A stretch of DNA of 64,000 nucleotides from JASLCR01 sp964619585 (GTDB lineage: Bacteria; Patescibacteriota; Saccharimonadia; Saccharimonadales; Saccharimonadaceae). The DNA lies in assembly GCA_964619585.1 (NCBI GenBank), contig CAZUCO010000002.1, positions 1 to 64,000 of the forward strand. Direction: 5' to 3'. Below are positions 51,736 through 60,616 of this stretch, piece by piece. The translations under genes and the position numbers were made by a program. Position 1 is the stretch's first letter, and every line of letters begins with the position of its first letter. The notes beneath the pieces are model-generated. The model searched no databases. It was not told where the DNA came from and saw only the letters and a list, made by a program, of their open reading frames with translations.

Positions 51736-53136
51736 CTACTGTTCTAAATACTCTCTAAGAGCCTGCTTCCACTCTCTAGGTGTAAAGCCTGCAGCCTTTA
51801 TTTTATCAAGATTTAGAGTACTTTGTAAGGGGCGGGGAGCAATTCCTTCTTTACCTTCGTAGTACTGCTCGGTCGTGACGGCGGTAACATCATCGGGTGA
51901 TTTACCGCAAAGCTCGTATACTTCCTTGGCGATGTCTGCCCAGCTTGCTGCATCACCCTCGTTAGAGAGGTTGTAGGTTCCGTACGGTGCATCGATGTCA
52001 AGAAGGTGCTTGACTCCAGCAGCCAAATCCTTTGTAAAGGTAAGCCGGCCGATCTGATCATTCACTACACTCGGTTTGATGTCGCGATCGGCGAGTGACT
52101 GCATGGTTTTGACGAAGTTGTTGCCATCACCAATTACCCAACTTGTCCGGACGATGTAGTGACGTGGTGTAGTTGCCGTCACGATATCACCCGCCGCTTT
52201 ACTTTGTGCGTACACACCAAGAGGGGAGAATCCTTCGTTCTCGAAGTGTTCTTTGACGGTGCCGTCAAATACATACTCCGAAGATACATGTACAAGTGTA
52301 ATATTGTTGTCGCTTGCGATCTTTACCAGGTTGGCAACGGCAGCCGCGTTGGCTTGCCAGGCATCGCGTCTTCCCTCCGTGGTCTCGGCCAGATCAACGG
52401 CAGTGTATGCTGCAGCATTTAGAATAGTTTGATAGTCTCGCCATCGACGAGCCTCAAAGACCTCTGGTGACGAAATATCAAGAGTATCTCTATCTACGCA
52501 TTCGGCATCTGGAAAAAGATCTTTTAATGCACGACCAAGTTGCCCGTAGGCGCCAATGATGAGCGTCTTTTTTGGCAGGATCGGTGTTACGTCAGCAAGC
52601 TTGGGGTGAGCCTTATCTTTGTCGGATAACTCTGCTTGATCAAGCGGGATAGGCCACGTGATATCTAGGGTGTCGTCGTACACACTTACATTTGAATATG
52701 TGGCATCTTTTGACCAGTGGTCGTTTACGAGGTACATATAGACAGTGTTATCTTCGAGTGTTTGATAGCCATTAGCGACCCCTCTTGGTACAAAGATTGC
52801 TTTTGAGGGATCAAGCTCAACACTAAAAGTCTTGCCATACGTTGGACTGTCTTTACGAATATCACACCAGGCGCCAAATATACTACCATGACCAATCGAA
52901 ACGTATTTATCCCACGGCTCTGCATGGAGGCCACGGGTCACTCCACGCTTATCGTTGAACGACACATTATTCTGAACTGGACCAAAATCCGGTAGGCCGA
53001 GGGCAAGCATCTTTTCGCGCTGCCAGTTTTCTTTAAACCACCCCCGGGAGTCGCCAAATACTGGCAAATCGTACACTACTAGTCCTTGTATTGATGTTTC
53101 GTGAGCATTGAGGGGTTTATTGAATAGAGTAGACAT
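51736..53136 (-). CDS. rfbC-rfbD: Fused dTDP-4-dehydrorhamnose 3,5-epimerase / 4-reductase
   Basis: A 466-residue protein covering two pathway steps. Residues about 1-180 are the cupin epimerase RfbC (RGWFKENWQ, KRGVTRGLHAE with the catalytic His, YMYLVND). Residues about 188-466 are the NADPH reductase RfbD (TLIIGAYGQLGRAL, SSEYVFDG, YAQSKAAGD with Tyr/Lys, TSWVIGDGNNF). Together they turn dTDP-4-keto-6-deoxyglucose into dTDP-L-rhamnose. In most bacteria these are separate proteins of about 185 and 290 residues, so the chain is a full-length fusion. Confidence 0.93.
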   Translation of the reverse strand: MSTLFNKPLNAHETSIQGLVVYDLPVFGDSRGWFKENWQREKMLALGLPDFGPVQNNVSFNDKRGVTRGLHAEPWDKYVSIGHGSIFGAWCDIRKDSPTYGKTFSVELDPSKAIFVPRGVANGYQTLEDNTVYMYLVNDHWSKDATYSNVSVYDDTLDITWPIPLDQAELSDKDKAHPKLADVTPILPKKTLIIGAYGQLGRALKDLFPDAECVDRDTLDISSPEVFEARRWRDYQTILNAAAYTAVDLAETTEGRRDAWQANAAAVANLVKIASDNNITLVHVSSEYVFDGTVKEHFENEGFSPLGVYAQSKAAGDIVTATTPRHYIVRTSWVIGDGNNFVKTMQSLADRDIKPSVVNDQIGRLTFTKDLAAGVKHLLDIDAPYGTYNLSNEGDAASWADIAKEVYELCGKSPDDVTAVTTEQYYEGKEGIAPRPLQSTLNLDKIKAAGFTPREWKQALREYLEQ

Positions 53137-53153
53137 ATAGCACTATTATAGCC

Positions 53154-54167
53154 TTATTGTCCTTGCTGTTGATACTTTTCTTCCACTTCTTGTTTGAGTG
53201 GTTGCCACCAGTCCTTGTTGTCTCTATACCAGTCAATCGTTGCTTGGAGACCACTGCGCATGCCAGTTTGATTGTCGGTGTACTGCGGTTGCCAGCCAAG
53301 TTCGCGGCGAAGCTTGCTTGAGTCCATGGCATAGCGCATATCGTGGCCAGGACGGTCATTGACGTGCTCATACCAATCATGAGGTTTGCCCATGAGTTCA
53401 CAGATCATTTCGATGACAGCCTTGTTGCTAATATGGTCGTTATCGGCACCGATGATGTAAGTCTCACCAATCACACCCTTGTCAATAATAAGGTGGACGG
53501 CAGAATTGTGATCGTCAACATGGATCCAGTCTCGCACCTGTTCACCAGTTCCATAGAGTTTTGGCTTGATATCACTTAAGATATTGGTAATTTGGCGAGG
53601 AATAAATTTCTCGATGTGCTGGTACGGTCCATAATTGTTGGAGCAGTTTGAAATAGTAGCCTGGATGCCAAAGCTTCGAATCCATGCACGCACTAGGTGG
53701 TCAGATCCAGCCTTCGTGCTTGAGTAAGGACTTGAGGGATTGTAGGGAGTCTCTTCAGTGAAGCGGTTCGGGTCATCAAGTTCAAGATCACCAAATACTT
53801 CATCAGTAGAAATGTGATGAAGCCGTTTATTGTGTTTGCGAACTGCCTCGAGGATAGTGTAGGTGCCAACGATATTTGTCTGCACGAACGGCCATGGATC
53901 TCGGAGCGAGTTATCGTTATGGCTTTCGGCGGCAAAGTGTACGACGATGTCTGTCTCGCTAACGAGTTTATCCATTAATTCCGCATCACAGATATCACCA
54001 GTCACGAAATTGATTTTATCCAGCACTGGTTGCAGGGTAGTTGCATTGCCTGCGTAGGTAAGCTTGTCAATAACGGTTATTTCATACTCTGGACGGTGGT
54101 TCAGGGTATAGTAAACAAAATTCCCGCCAATGAATCCTGCTCCCCCGGTGATAAGTATCTTAGTCAT
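53154..54167 (-). CDS. rfbB: dTDP-glucose 4,6-dehydratase
   Basis: About 337 residues from ATG 54167 (MTKILITGGAGFIGGNFV). It has the Rossmann GxxGxxG, HFAAESHNDNS, THVSTDE-like HHISTDEVFGD and the catalytic YSSTK. It makes dTDP-4-keto-6-deoxyglucose. A TTG at 54182 cannot be used because it overlaps the -10 element. It is the first gene of an eight-gene leftward operon (rfbB, rfbCD, rfbA, ugd, GT-C, GT2, methyltransferase, flippase-like). The message is probably leaderless. Confidence 0.95.
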   Translation of the reverse strand: MTKILITGGAGFIGGNFVYYTLNHRPEYEITVIDKLTYAGNATTLQPVLDKINFVTGDICDAELMDKLVSETDIVVHFAAESHNDNSLRDPWPFVQTNIVGTYTILEAVRKHNKRLHHISTDEVFGDLELDDPNRFTEETPYNPSSPYSSTKAGSDHLVRAWIRSFGIQATISNCSNNYGPYQHIEKFIPRQITNILSDIKPKLYGTGEQVRDWIHVDDHNSAVHLIIDKGVIGETYIIGADNDHISNKAVIEMICELMGKPHDWYEHVNDRPGHDMRYAMDSSKLRRELGWQPQYTDNQTGMRSGLQATIDWYRDNKDWWQPLKQEVEEKYQQQGQ

Positions 54168-54173
54168 GACGTT

Positions 54174-54179
54174 ATTATA
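54174..54179 (-). promoter_or_regulatory. -10 element of the rfb operon
   Basis: A perfect TATAAT (reverse complement) directly preceded by TG lies 6 nt before the rfbB ATG. No -35 match is seen at the normal distance. No ribosome-binding site fits between it and the start. Confidence 0.55.
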
Positions 54180-54342
54180 CAATCATTTCAAGCGTAGAGA
54201 TGGTGTAGAAAGTAAGGCAAACCCAAAATGTAAAAAACACAACTCCGTATTACTGAGGTAAAAGTAGGCAATTACCTTATATAGAACCGCTGCCAGGGCT
54301 GAATCAAAGCGCCTGCTCACTAAAGAGGCTGTCTGAGTACGG

Positions 54343-54348
54343 TACAAT
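54343..54348 (+). promoter_or_regulatory. -10 element of manC
   Basis: TACAAT lies 6 nt before the ATG at 54355. It overlaps the earlier ATG (54349), which therefore cannot be the start. The rest of the 187-bp gap to rfbB shows no further gene; a weak -35 is possible. Confidence 0.5.
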
Positions 54349-54354
54349 GTGTAT

Positions 54355-55395
54355 ATGATTACGGTAATTATTGCCGGGGGGTCGGGGACACGACTGTGGC
54401 CTCTCTCAACTTCAAGGCAGCCCAAACAACTTTTATCGCTGACGAGTGAGCGTACCATGGTGCAACAAGCATATGATCGAGCTTCTCATTTAGGTGATGC
54501 TATATATGTAGTAACTGAAGCTAGTCATGCTGAAGATTTACGAGCTCAACTACCAGAGCTATCCGATGATGCATTCCTGATAGAGCCAGGTCGTCGCGGC
54601 ACGGCACATTGTATTATTTTTGCGCTTGATTATATTGCAAGACATCATGATGGTGATGAACCGGTAGCATTTATCCACTCGGATCATCATGTTCGCGATA
54701 TGGATGGCTTCGCTCGGTCATTTCACACCGCTGCCAACATATCAGTTAAAAATCACGAGATTACCTTGATTGGTATTGAGCCAACCTTTCCTTCAACGGG
54801 CTTTGGCTACATAGAGCGTGACGGAGTGATCGATGAAGCTTCGGGTGTGTATGATGTTGCATCATTTAAAGAAAAACCCGATTATGAAACAGCACTTTCA
54901 TATGTTGAGTCGGGTACATATCTCTGGAACTGTGGCTACTTCGTTGGTTCTGTAGAGATATTCCTTGATGAAATGCGTATCAGTGCACCTGAGCTTATGA
55001 CGAGCTATGAAACCCTCGCTAGCATAACGGAGCACGGGAGCGATATATATAACCAAGCATATCTCGATTTAGACAATCAAGTTATTGATATTGCCCTTAT
55101 CGAAAAAGCCTCAAAGCTGGCTGTTGTGGCTGCAAGTTTTGACTGGATGGATATTGGGAGCTTTAAAGATCTTCACGATGTTGTTCCTAAGGACGAACAA
55201 AATAACTACCTACATGGCAAGAACATCCATACGATTGATGTAAATAGCGTGTATGTGCGCAACGAAGAAGCAAACAAGCCGGTTGCAGTTATAGGGCTCG
55301 ACAATGTTGTCGTTGTTAATACTCCCGATGGCATACTGGTAGCACGAAAAGATGTTAGTGCGAAGTGCGGCGATATCGCCAAAAAACTACGATAG
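54355..55395 (+). CDS. manC: Mannose-1-phosphate guanylyltransferase
   Basis: About 346 residues: ITVIIAGGSGTRLWPLSTSR, KQLLSL, LIEPGRRGTAHCI, GIEPTFPSTGFGYIE, FKEKPDYE, WNCGYF, DWMDIGSF. It is the monofunctional form without the C-terminal phosphomannose isomerase domain. It makes GDP-mannose from GTP and mannose-1-phosphate. No phosphomannomutase or GDP-mannose-processing gene is in the window. Transcribed alone, divergent from rfb. Confidence 0.93.
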   Translation: MITVIIAGGSGTRLWPLSTSRQPKQLLSLTSERTMVQQAYDRASHLGDAIYVVTEASHAEDLRAQLPELSDDAFLIEPGRRGTAHCIIFALDYIARHHDGDEPVAFIHSDHHVRDMDGFARSFHTAANISVKNHEITLIGIEPTFPSTGFGYIERDGVIDEASGVYDVASFKEKPDYETALSYVESGTYLWNCGYFVGSVEIFLDEMRISAPELMTSYETLASITEHGSDIYNQAYLDLDNQVIDIALIEKASKLAVVAASFDWMDIGSFKDLHDVVPKDEQNNYLHGKNIHTIDVNSVYVRNEEANKPVAVIGLDNVVVVNTPDGILVARKDVSAKCGDIAKKLR

Positions 55396-55402
55396 CGTTG
55401 TA

Positions 55403-55423
55403 ATTTTAGTTTTTTACTAAAAT
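55403..55423 (+). terminator. AT-rich hairpin after manC
   Basis: ATTTTAGT (55403-55410) and ACTAAAAT (55416-55423) pair over 8 bp around a TTTTT loop, 8 bp after the manC stop. No U-tract follows, so termination would be weak. The rest of the gap to glmS shows no recognisable riboswitch or ribozyme. Confidence 0.4.
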
Positions 55424-55518
55424 CGTAAGATTATTATAGATTTTTCATCCCGTTTGCGCTTTAATGAGCGTATTGGGCCTTTGAATAGTTGTATGACCCA
55501 GGAAGGAATACAAGTACC

Positions 55519-57345
55519 ATGTGCGGCATCGTTGGATATATAGGTAGCAAAGAGGCACAGCCTATCCTTGTAAGTGGTTTAAAACGGTTAGAGTACAGAG
55601 GGTATGACAGCGCAGGTATTGCTACGATTAGTCGCAAAGGAAAAACAACTCTACTGCGAACAAAAGGAAAAGTGTCGGAGCTTGACCAAAAGCTAGCTGT
55701 ACATAAGAAAGGCGATACAGTAGGAATTGGCCATACACGCTGGGCGACTCATGGTGAGCCGAGCAAGCGTAATGCCCACCCGCATCACGTAGGCAGAATT
55801 TATCTGGTACATAATGGTATTATTGAAAATTATCAAGAACTAAAGGTAATGCTTGCAGAGCATGATTATGACTTGAAAAGTGATACCGATACCGAGGTGC
55901 TTGCGGGGCTGATTGACTTTATTTCCCGTGATAGCAATAGCCTGGTAGAAGCTGTCAGTAGTGCTCTTCAAATGGTTGTAGGTGCGTACGGCATTGCGCT
56001 ATTTGATGAACGCAATCCAGATGAGATTGTTGTTGCGCGCAAGGGAAGTCCACTTATCGTGGGGGTTGGTGAAGGTGAAGTGTTTGTTGCTAGTGATGCA
56101 TCTGCCTTGATCGGTCATACTGATAAGGTTATCTACCTCCATGATGAGGAGATTGCATACTGTACAACTGAAGGTGTCCAACTCTACGACATTACCACTC
56201 AGGCTGTCGAGGCAGAGGTCGAAAAGCTAGAGATGAATCTTCAGTCGATTCAAAAGAAAGGCTACGATCACTTCCTGCTCAAAGAGATCCATGAACAACC
56301 CGATAGTTTACGCTCAACACTCAGCGGCAGAGTCAACATAGATACGGACAGCGTAAAGCTTGGCGGGCTCAATATGAGCGATGATGAGCTTCGGGGGATA
56401 CGAAATATTATGGTTGTTGGTTGTGGTTCGGCGTACTACGCCGGCATGCTTGCAAGTTATTTTATTGAGCAGTTTACTGATGATGTTTCGGTTAGGATCG
56501 AGGTGGCGAGCGAGCTGCGCTATCGATCTTTCCATGTACCCGAAGATACAGTCGCTCTCATCGTGTCGCAGTCTGGCGAAACGGCTGATACACTGGCATG
56601 TCTGCAGGAGTTAAAGCGACGAGGTGTGCGCTGCCTGGGTATCGTTAACGCGGTGGGTAGTACAATCGCCCGTGAAGTTGATGGGGGTGTGTACGTCCAT
56701 GTAGGTGCTGAGATATCGGTTGCAAGTACCAAGGCATTTACGTCACAAGTAGCGGCTATTACGATGTTTGGTCTCATGCTTGCGCAGGCGAAAGGTGTGG
56801 GCGCGAAGCAACTTCACGAGTATGTAAAGGAACTCGATGCCTTGCCTAGTGAAATTGAATCAGTGATTGATAAGATTGAGCCTGACGTGAAGAAATTGGC
56901 CAAAAAATATGCAAAATATGACCACGCTTTGTTCATTGGTCGTGATACCTTATATCCGATTACCCTTGAGGGGGCGTTAAAACTAAAAGAAGTAAGCTAT
57001 ATCCAAGCTGAGGGCTATGCCGCCGGTGAACTGAAGCACGGACCAATTGCGCTGATCGATAATCGCTTCTTTGAGGTCTGTTATCTACAAGATAATTGGC
57101 TGTATGAAAAAACTCAGAGCAACCTAATTGAGATGAACGCCAGGGGTGCCCATGCGATTGTAGTGACGGATACCGACAAAAGAATTCCGGCAGAGTCGGT
57201 GATACGGGTTAAGACACACCTCAAACTACTAACCCCGCTGGTGTTTAATGTAATATCACAACTTCTTGCCTACTATATTGCGGTTGAGCGAGGTAATGAT
57301 GTTGATCAGCCAAGAAATCTTGCAAAGAGTGTCACAGTAGAATAG
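55519..57345 (+). CDS. glmS: Glutamine-fructose-6-phosphate aminotransferase
   Basis: About 608 residues starting at ATG 55519 so that Cys2 (MCGIVGYIG) is the N-terminal nucleophile; AGGAAGG lies upstream. It has the glutaminase domain (RGYDSAGI, GHTRWATHG), then two SIS isomerase domains (GCGSAYYAG, SQSGETADT, STKAFTSQ) and the C-terminal KSVTVE. It makes glucosamine-6-phosphate, the entry to peptidoglycan and amino-sugar synthesis. It ends 10 bp from a convergent gene. Confidence 0.96.
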   Translation: MCGIVGYIGSKEAQPILVSGLKRLEYRGYDSAGIATISRKGKTTLLRTKGKVSELDQKLAVHKKGDTVGIGHTRWATHGEPSKRNAHPHHVGRIYLVHNGIIENYQELKVMLAEHDYDLKSDTDTEVLAGLIDFISRDSNSLVEAVSSALQMVVGAYGIALFDERNPDEIVVARKGSPLIVGVGEGEVFVASDASALIGHTDKVIYLHDEEIAYCTTEGVQLYDITTQAVEAEVEKLEMNLQSIQKKGYDHFLLKEIHEQPDSLRSTLSGRVNIDTDSVKLGGLNMSDDELRGIRNIMVVGCGSAYYAGMLASYFIEQFTDDVSVRIEVASELRYRSFHVPEDTVALIVSQSGETADTLACLQELKRRGVRCLGIVNAVGSTIAREVDGGVYVHVGAEISVASTKAFTSQVAAITMFGLMLAQAKGVGAKQLHEYVKELDALPSEIESVIDKIEPDVKKLAKKYAKYDHALFIGRDTLYPITLEGALKLKEVSYIQAEGYAAGELKHGPIALIDNRFFEVCYLQDNWLYEKTQSNLIEMNARGAHAIVVTDTDKRIPAESVIRVKTHLKLLTPLVFNVISQLLAYYIAVERGNDVDQPRNLAKSVTVE

Positions 57346-57355
57346 CCTCGCAACT

Positions 57356-58474
57356 CTACCTTATATTATCTTGTACGATTTTGCGCATCTTTGTGACAAA
57401 TAAGGATTTATCAAACCGTTTGGCTTTGCGTCGAAGTGTGCCAGGCAGATAGGTCTTTTCTTCAAGTTTTTGGATGGCTTTTGCAACATCATCAACCGTT
57501 TGGCGCATGAAAAGAACACCACTTTCATCGTCAACGATATCAAGTGCACCACCTTTACCATAGGCGACAACGGGTGTGCCACCTGCAAGTGCTTGGACTG
57601 GCACGATGCCAAAGTCTTCTTCTGGCGGAAAGATAAAGCCTTTGGCATGATTGAGAGCTTTCTCAACGGCTTTATCTGAAGCATCACCAAACCGGTCAGT
57701 AAAAAATTCTACCGAAGGTCCAGCAGCTGCGACAAGTTTTTCATGTTCACTACCGTTTCCATAGACTTTTAACTTGATGCCAAGTTTTGTCGCAGCATCA
57801 ACTGCAAGGTCAACGCGCTTATAGGGAACTTGTCGTCCGAGGGCGACATAAAAGTCCGCACGGCTACGTGCTGGGGTGAAACGGGCGGTCTCGACTGCGG
57901 GGTGAACAATCGTGCTTTGTCTGCCGTAATATTTCTTGATACGCTTTTGTACTTCAGTTGAATTGGCAATAAAGACATCGACACTTTGAGCAGCCTTATA
58001 GTCAGCTTTTCTGAGTGAAGGTACAAGAAATGGCATTGCTAGGCGCACGAGCCAATTGAGCTTGCCGAACCCCGGATCTTTTTTGTACTCGTTGTAGTGG
58101 CTCCAGTAGTAACGGATTGGTGTATGACAGTAGCAGATATGTATTTGATCATCACGAGTCTTGCGCACCTGCTTACTCTCTGCGCTGGAACTTGAAATGA
58201 TGATATCAAACTCAGATAGATCCAGCTTCCTGAATGCCTTGACGCGGAGCATAGGAAAGAATTTATGAAGCTTCTTGAGCGGGCCCGGGAGATTTTGCAG
58301 GTACGTGGTACGAACATCATACTTATTGAATGCTGGCATTTTATCGGGGATATATGTCGAGGTGTAGATTGGTGAGCCAGGAAATGCCTCTAGCAGGGCA
58401 AGGGCCACATCTTCCGCGCCACCCATGTTGGTGAGCCAATCGTGAACAATGGCAATCTTTGGTTTTTTTGGCAT
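57356..58474 (-). CDS. Glycosyltransferase family 4
   Basis: About 372 residues from ATG 58474 (MPKKPKIAIVHDWLTNMGGA). That start shares a base with the upstream stop (TAATG); a longer in-frame reading would lie inside the neighbouring gene. It has the GT-B donor motif EEDFGIVPVQALAGGTPVVAYGKGGALD, as in mannosyl- and galactosyltransferases of polysaccharide clusters (WbaZ-like). Coupled to the initiating glycosylphosphotransferase, it probably adds the second sugar. Confidence 0.9.
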   Translation of the reverse strand: MPKKPKIAIVHDWLTNMGGAEDVALALLEAFPGSPIYTSTYIPDKMPAFNKYDVRTTYLQNLPGPLKKLHKFFPMLRVKAFRKLDLSEFDIIISSSSAESKQVRKTRDDQIHICYCHTPIRYYWSHYNEYKKDPGFGKLNWLVRLAMPFLVPSLRKADYKAAQSVDVFIANSTEVQKRIKKYYGRQSTIVHPAVETARFTPARSRADFYVALGRQVPYKRVDLAVDAATKLGIKLKVYGNGSEHEKLVAAAGPSVEFFTDRFGDASDKAVEKALNHAKGFIFPPEEDFGIVPVQALAGGTPVVAYGKGGALDIVDDESGVLFMRQTVDDVAKAIQKLEEKTYLPGTLRRKAKRFDKSLFVTKMRKIVQDNIR

Positions 58475-59916
58475 TAGCGAGCTCCGGTTCGACGAATGAC
58501 AACAGCAAGAGTTTTGAACAGAATCTTTATGTCCATCCAAAAGCTCCAGTTTTGTACGTAATACAGCTCCAGCTGGATGCGCTGTTCGGTGGTGAGGTCG
58601 TTGCGCCCAGAAACTTGCCAAAGGCCGGTAACACCGCTCTTGACGCTGAGAAGCAGTGCCCCATGGGTCTCGGTAAACTTGGCGTCAAGTTCATGCTTAG
58701 GGACGGGACGGGGGCCGACCAGACTTAAATCGCCACGTAGAACATTGAAGATCTGCGGTAACTCATCGAGTGACGAGTCGCGAAGAAATTTCCCAAATGA
58801 CGTAATCCTCGGATCGTTTTTGACTTTGTAGTCACGCTTATATTCCTCGACAAGATCATCCCGCCCCATTTCCTTAAACTCCTCGATAGCGCTGCGCTTA
58901 CCGTACTTTGCGCCCATACTACGGAACTTAAATACACCGACTGGTTTGGAATACTGGCTAAGGCGTTGACTGACATAAAATGGATTGCCTGGGTTGAGAA
59001 TGAGCTGCAGAAGGACCAGCAGTAAATATACAGGCGATAGGACAATAATCAATACAAGTGAGATGATAAAGTCAAAGATACGTTTAGCGATTGCGCCCCA
59101 GCCTATTAGTGAAGTCTGTGAGACGGAGATAATCGGATAGCCAAGAAACACATCAACCGTGTTTTTCCCAGCATAGAATTCCGGCTCTCCCGGTATAAAA
59201 CTATAGGCAATATGCTTCGTCAGTGCCGCGTTGAGTATCTGTTGGTTGCGCTCGGCAGAGTCATAGAGATCCGTCTGGATGATTGCGGAAATATTGAGCT
59301 TTGCGAGCTGTTTTGCTGCCGCAGAGAAGTCGGTAAATCTCACAATACCCATATTGGTTGGAATGATATTCTTTGGTCCCGCGATGGCCACTACTTCGTA
59401 TCCGCTCTTCTTTGTGTTGGCGAGGCTACGCGCAATGTCGTAGGTAGCGTCTGAGTTACCAACAATCAACAGACGACTGGTTCCGCGCCCAAGTCGGAAC
59501 ATGATGCCACGAATAAGTCGCAAGATCTCACGTTCAAAGACGAGGAAGAAGAACGAACCGACCAGAACATACACTGTTACGAGTCGTGCTGGGAAAATAC
59601 GCTCACCTGATACGTACTCCCAACCGATAATGAGAAGCACGCCAATGAAGGAGCCAATTGCCAGTTTACTCCATTCAACAAGTCGGCGATTGTATGTCAG
59701 AGAATGATAGGCGCCGAGGATACCAAGCACAGCGAGCCAGATCGGAAGGATGGCTAGTACGGCAATGAAATAATTGCTATCGTCACGGGGGGTAAGGAGG
59801 TTACGATCGTCAAACGCAACACGAAGTAGATAGGCCGCTCCAAAAGCCAGCAGCAGGGTGAAGAAGTCGGCACAAAGGAGAGCTAGGCTGTAAAATTTAG
59901 TGTTTTTACTGAGCAT
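58474..59916 (-). CDS. Polyprenyl-phosphate glycosylphosphotransferase (initiating enzyme)
   Basis: A 480-residue protein: four or five N-terminal transmembrane helices (1-140), a CoA-binding-like central domain (about 145-265), then a re-entrant helix and the bacterial sugar-transferase domain (about 280-480). Signatures are KRIFDFIISL, VFKFRSM, LDELPQIFNVLRGDLSLVGPRP and TGLWQVSGRN. It moves a sugar-1-phosphate onto undecaprenyl phosphate, the first step of glycan assembly. The sugar cannot be read from sequence. Confidence 0.93.
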   Translation of the reverse strand: MLSKNTKFYSLALLCADFFTLLLAFGAAYLLRVAFDDRNLLTPRDDSNYFIAVLAILPIWLAVLGILGAYHSLTYNRRLVEWSKLAIGSFIGVLLIIGWEYVSGERIFPARLVTVYVLVGSFFFLVFEREILRLIRGIMFRLGRGTSRLLIVGNSDATYDIARSLANTKKSGYEVVAIAGPKNIIPTNMGIVRFTDFSAAAKQLAKLNISAIIQTDLYDSAERNQQILNAALTKHIAYSFIPGEPEFYAGKNTVDVFLGYPIISVSQTSLIGWGAIAKRIFDFIISLVLIIVLSPVYLLLVLLQLILNPGNPFYVSQRLSQYSKPVGVFKFRSMGAKYGKRSAIEEFKEMGRDDLVEEYKRDYKVKNDPRITSFGKFLRDSSLDELPQIFNVLRGDLSLVGPRPVPKHELDAKFTETHGALLLSVKSGVTGLWQVSGRNDLTTEQRIQLELYYVQNWSFWMDIKILFKTLAVVIRRTGAR

Positions 59917-59926
59917 CTGTAGCTGA

Positions 59927-59955
59927 AGTATACACTGTTTCGTACTTGATATAAA
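59927..59955 (-). promoter_or_regulatory. Promoter of the glycosylphosphotransferase operon
   Basis: On the minus strand TTTATA (rc of 59950-59955), 17 nt and TATACT (rc of 59927-59932). The ATG at 59916 is 10 nt after the -10, so the leader would be about 4 nt. Confidence 0.6.
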
Positions 59956-59992
59956 GAGGTGTCACTCGAGGTGCTTATGGTATCATACGAGT

Positions 59993-60337
59993 ATGAAGAA
60001 TGAGCGTGCAACAAAGAAACAGCAGGAATTGCTACAGTTTGTTGATGGCTTCATTCGAGAGCATGGCTATGGTCCAAGCTACCGTGAGATTATGAGCGCT
60101 TTAAGCTACAAGTCCGTGTCCACGGTTGCCGTCCATGTCAATGGTTTGGTTGCTAAAGGTTACTTGCATCGTCGTGACGCTTCGCCACGTTCTCTTGAGG
60201 TGGTGACAAAAGACCCGCAATCAGGCCCCGCATCTGCTGCTGAGAGTGAGATCAAGAAAGCAATCGAGCAATATCGGTCGGAAGATAACGCCCACGCGGT
60301 TGACGTACTGACAGAAGCAATAACACTTCTCCGGTAG
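59993..60337 (+). CDS. LexA-like DNA-binding protein without peptidase domain
   Basis: A 114-residue protein. The first 65 residues match the LexA winged helix-turn-helix (KKQQELLQFVDGFIREHGYGPSYREI, then SVSTVAVHVNGLVAKGYL). In full LexA a hinge and an S24 autoprotease with Ser/Lys dyad follow; here there is only a short linker and a helical tail (about 80-114). So RecA-driven self-cleavage is impossible, and it is either a constitutive regulator or one needing another signal. The tail may serve dimerisation. Confidence 0.85.
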   Translation: MKNERATKKQQELLQFVDGFIREHGYGPSYREIMSALSYKSVSTVAVHVNGLVAKGYLHRRDASPRSLEVVTKDPQSGPASAAESEIKKAIEQYRSEDNAHAVDVLTEAITLLR

Positions 60338-60386
60338 TCAAAATTGTGGCATAAATGGTGCTTACTCAAAGAAAGCATAGAGTGAG

Positions 60387-60415
60387 TTTACAGAGGCGAA
60401 GAAATACGCTAGAAT
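60387..60415 (+). promoter_or_regulatory. tRNA-Asn promoter
   Basis: TTTACA (60387-60392), 17 nt and TAGAAT (60410-60415), ending 11 bp before the tRNA's first base. Confidence 0.7.
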
Positions 60416-60426
60416 GTGTTGAGTAT

Positions 60427-60501
60427 TCCGGGGTAGCGCAGCGGTAGCGCAGTTGACTGTTAATCAATTGGTCGCGGGTTCGAATCCCGCCCCCGGAGCC
60501 A
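60427..60501 (+). tRNA. tRNA-Asn (GUU) with encoded CCA
   Basis: The acceptor arms TCCGGGG (60427-60433) and CCCCGGA (60491-60497) pair fully. The anticodon loop CTGTTAA gives GTT, and the T arm is GCGGGTTCGAATCCCGC. Discriminator G60498 and CCA (60499-60501) are encoded. It has its own promoter and terminator. Confidence 0.97.
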
Positions 60502-60554
60502 TGAGAAAAGACGTACCTTTTGGTGCGTCTTTTCTCATGGCTTTGTTTTTTCTT
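60498..60554 (+). terminator. Strong rho-independent terminator of tRNA-Asn
   Basis: The arm beginning GCCATGAGAAAAGACG (60498-60513) pairs perfectly over 16 bp with its complement ending at 60541, around a short loop region. TTTGTTTTTTCTT follows. The stem starts at the tRNA's discriminator base and includes its CCA. Confidence 0.9.
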
Positions 60555-60616
60555 ATGCTTGTACATTTTTGGGGTGTGAGGGATACTAGTCCACAACGAT
60601 AATTAGGAGTCAAACA

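Noticed and set aside
55396..55518. glmS ribozyme/riboswitch before glmS
   Set aside because: The gap is 123 bp and shows neither the conserved core nor a pseudoknot. Only an AT hairpin and a Shine-Dalgarno are visible.
58475..58621. N-terminal extension of the GT4 protein at 57356-58474
   Set aside because: The extra 49 residues are antiparallel-free sequence from inside the upstream glycosylphosphotransferase in another frame. The start at 58474 overlaps its stop as TAATG and gives the standard GT4 N-terminus.
60366..60596. 76-codon minus-strand frame over tRNA-Asn
   Set aside because: It crosses the tRNA and its terminator. The peptide string GGGIRTRDQLINS is the usual antisense tRNA artefact.
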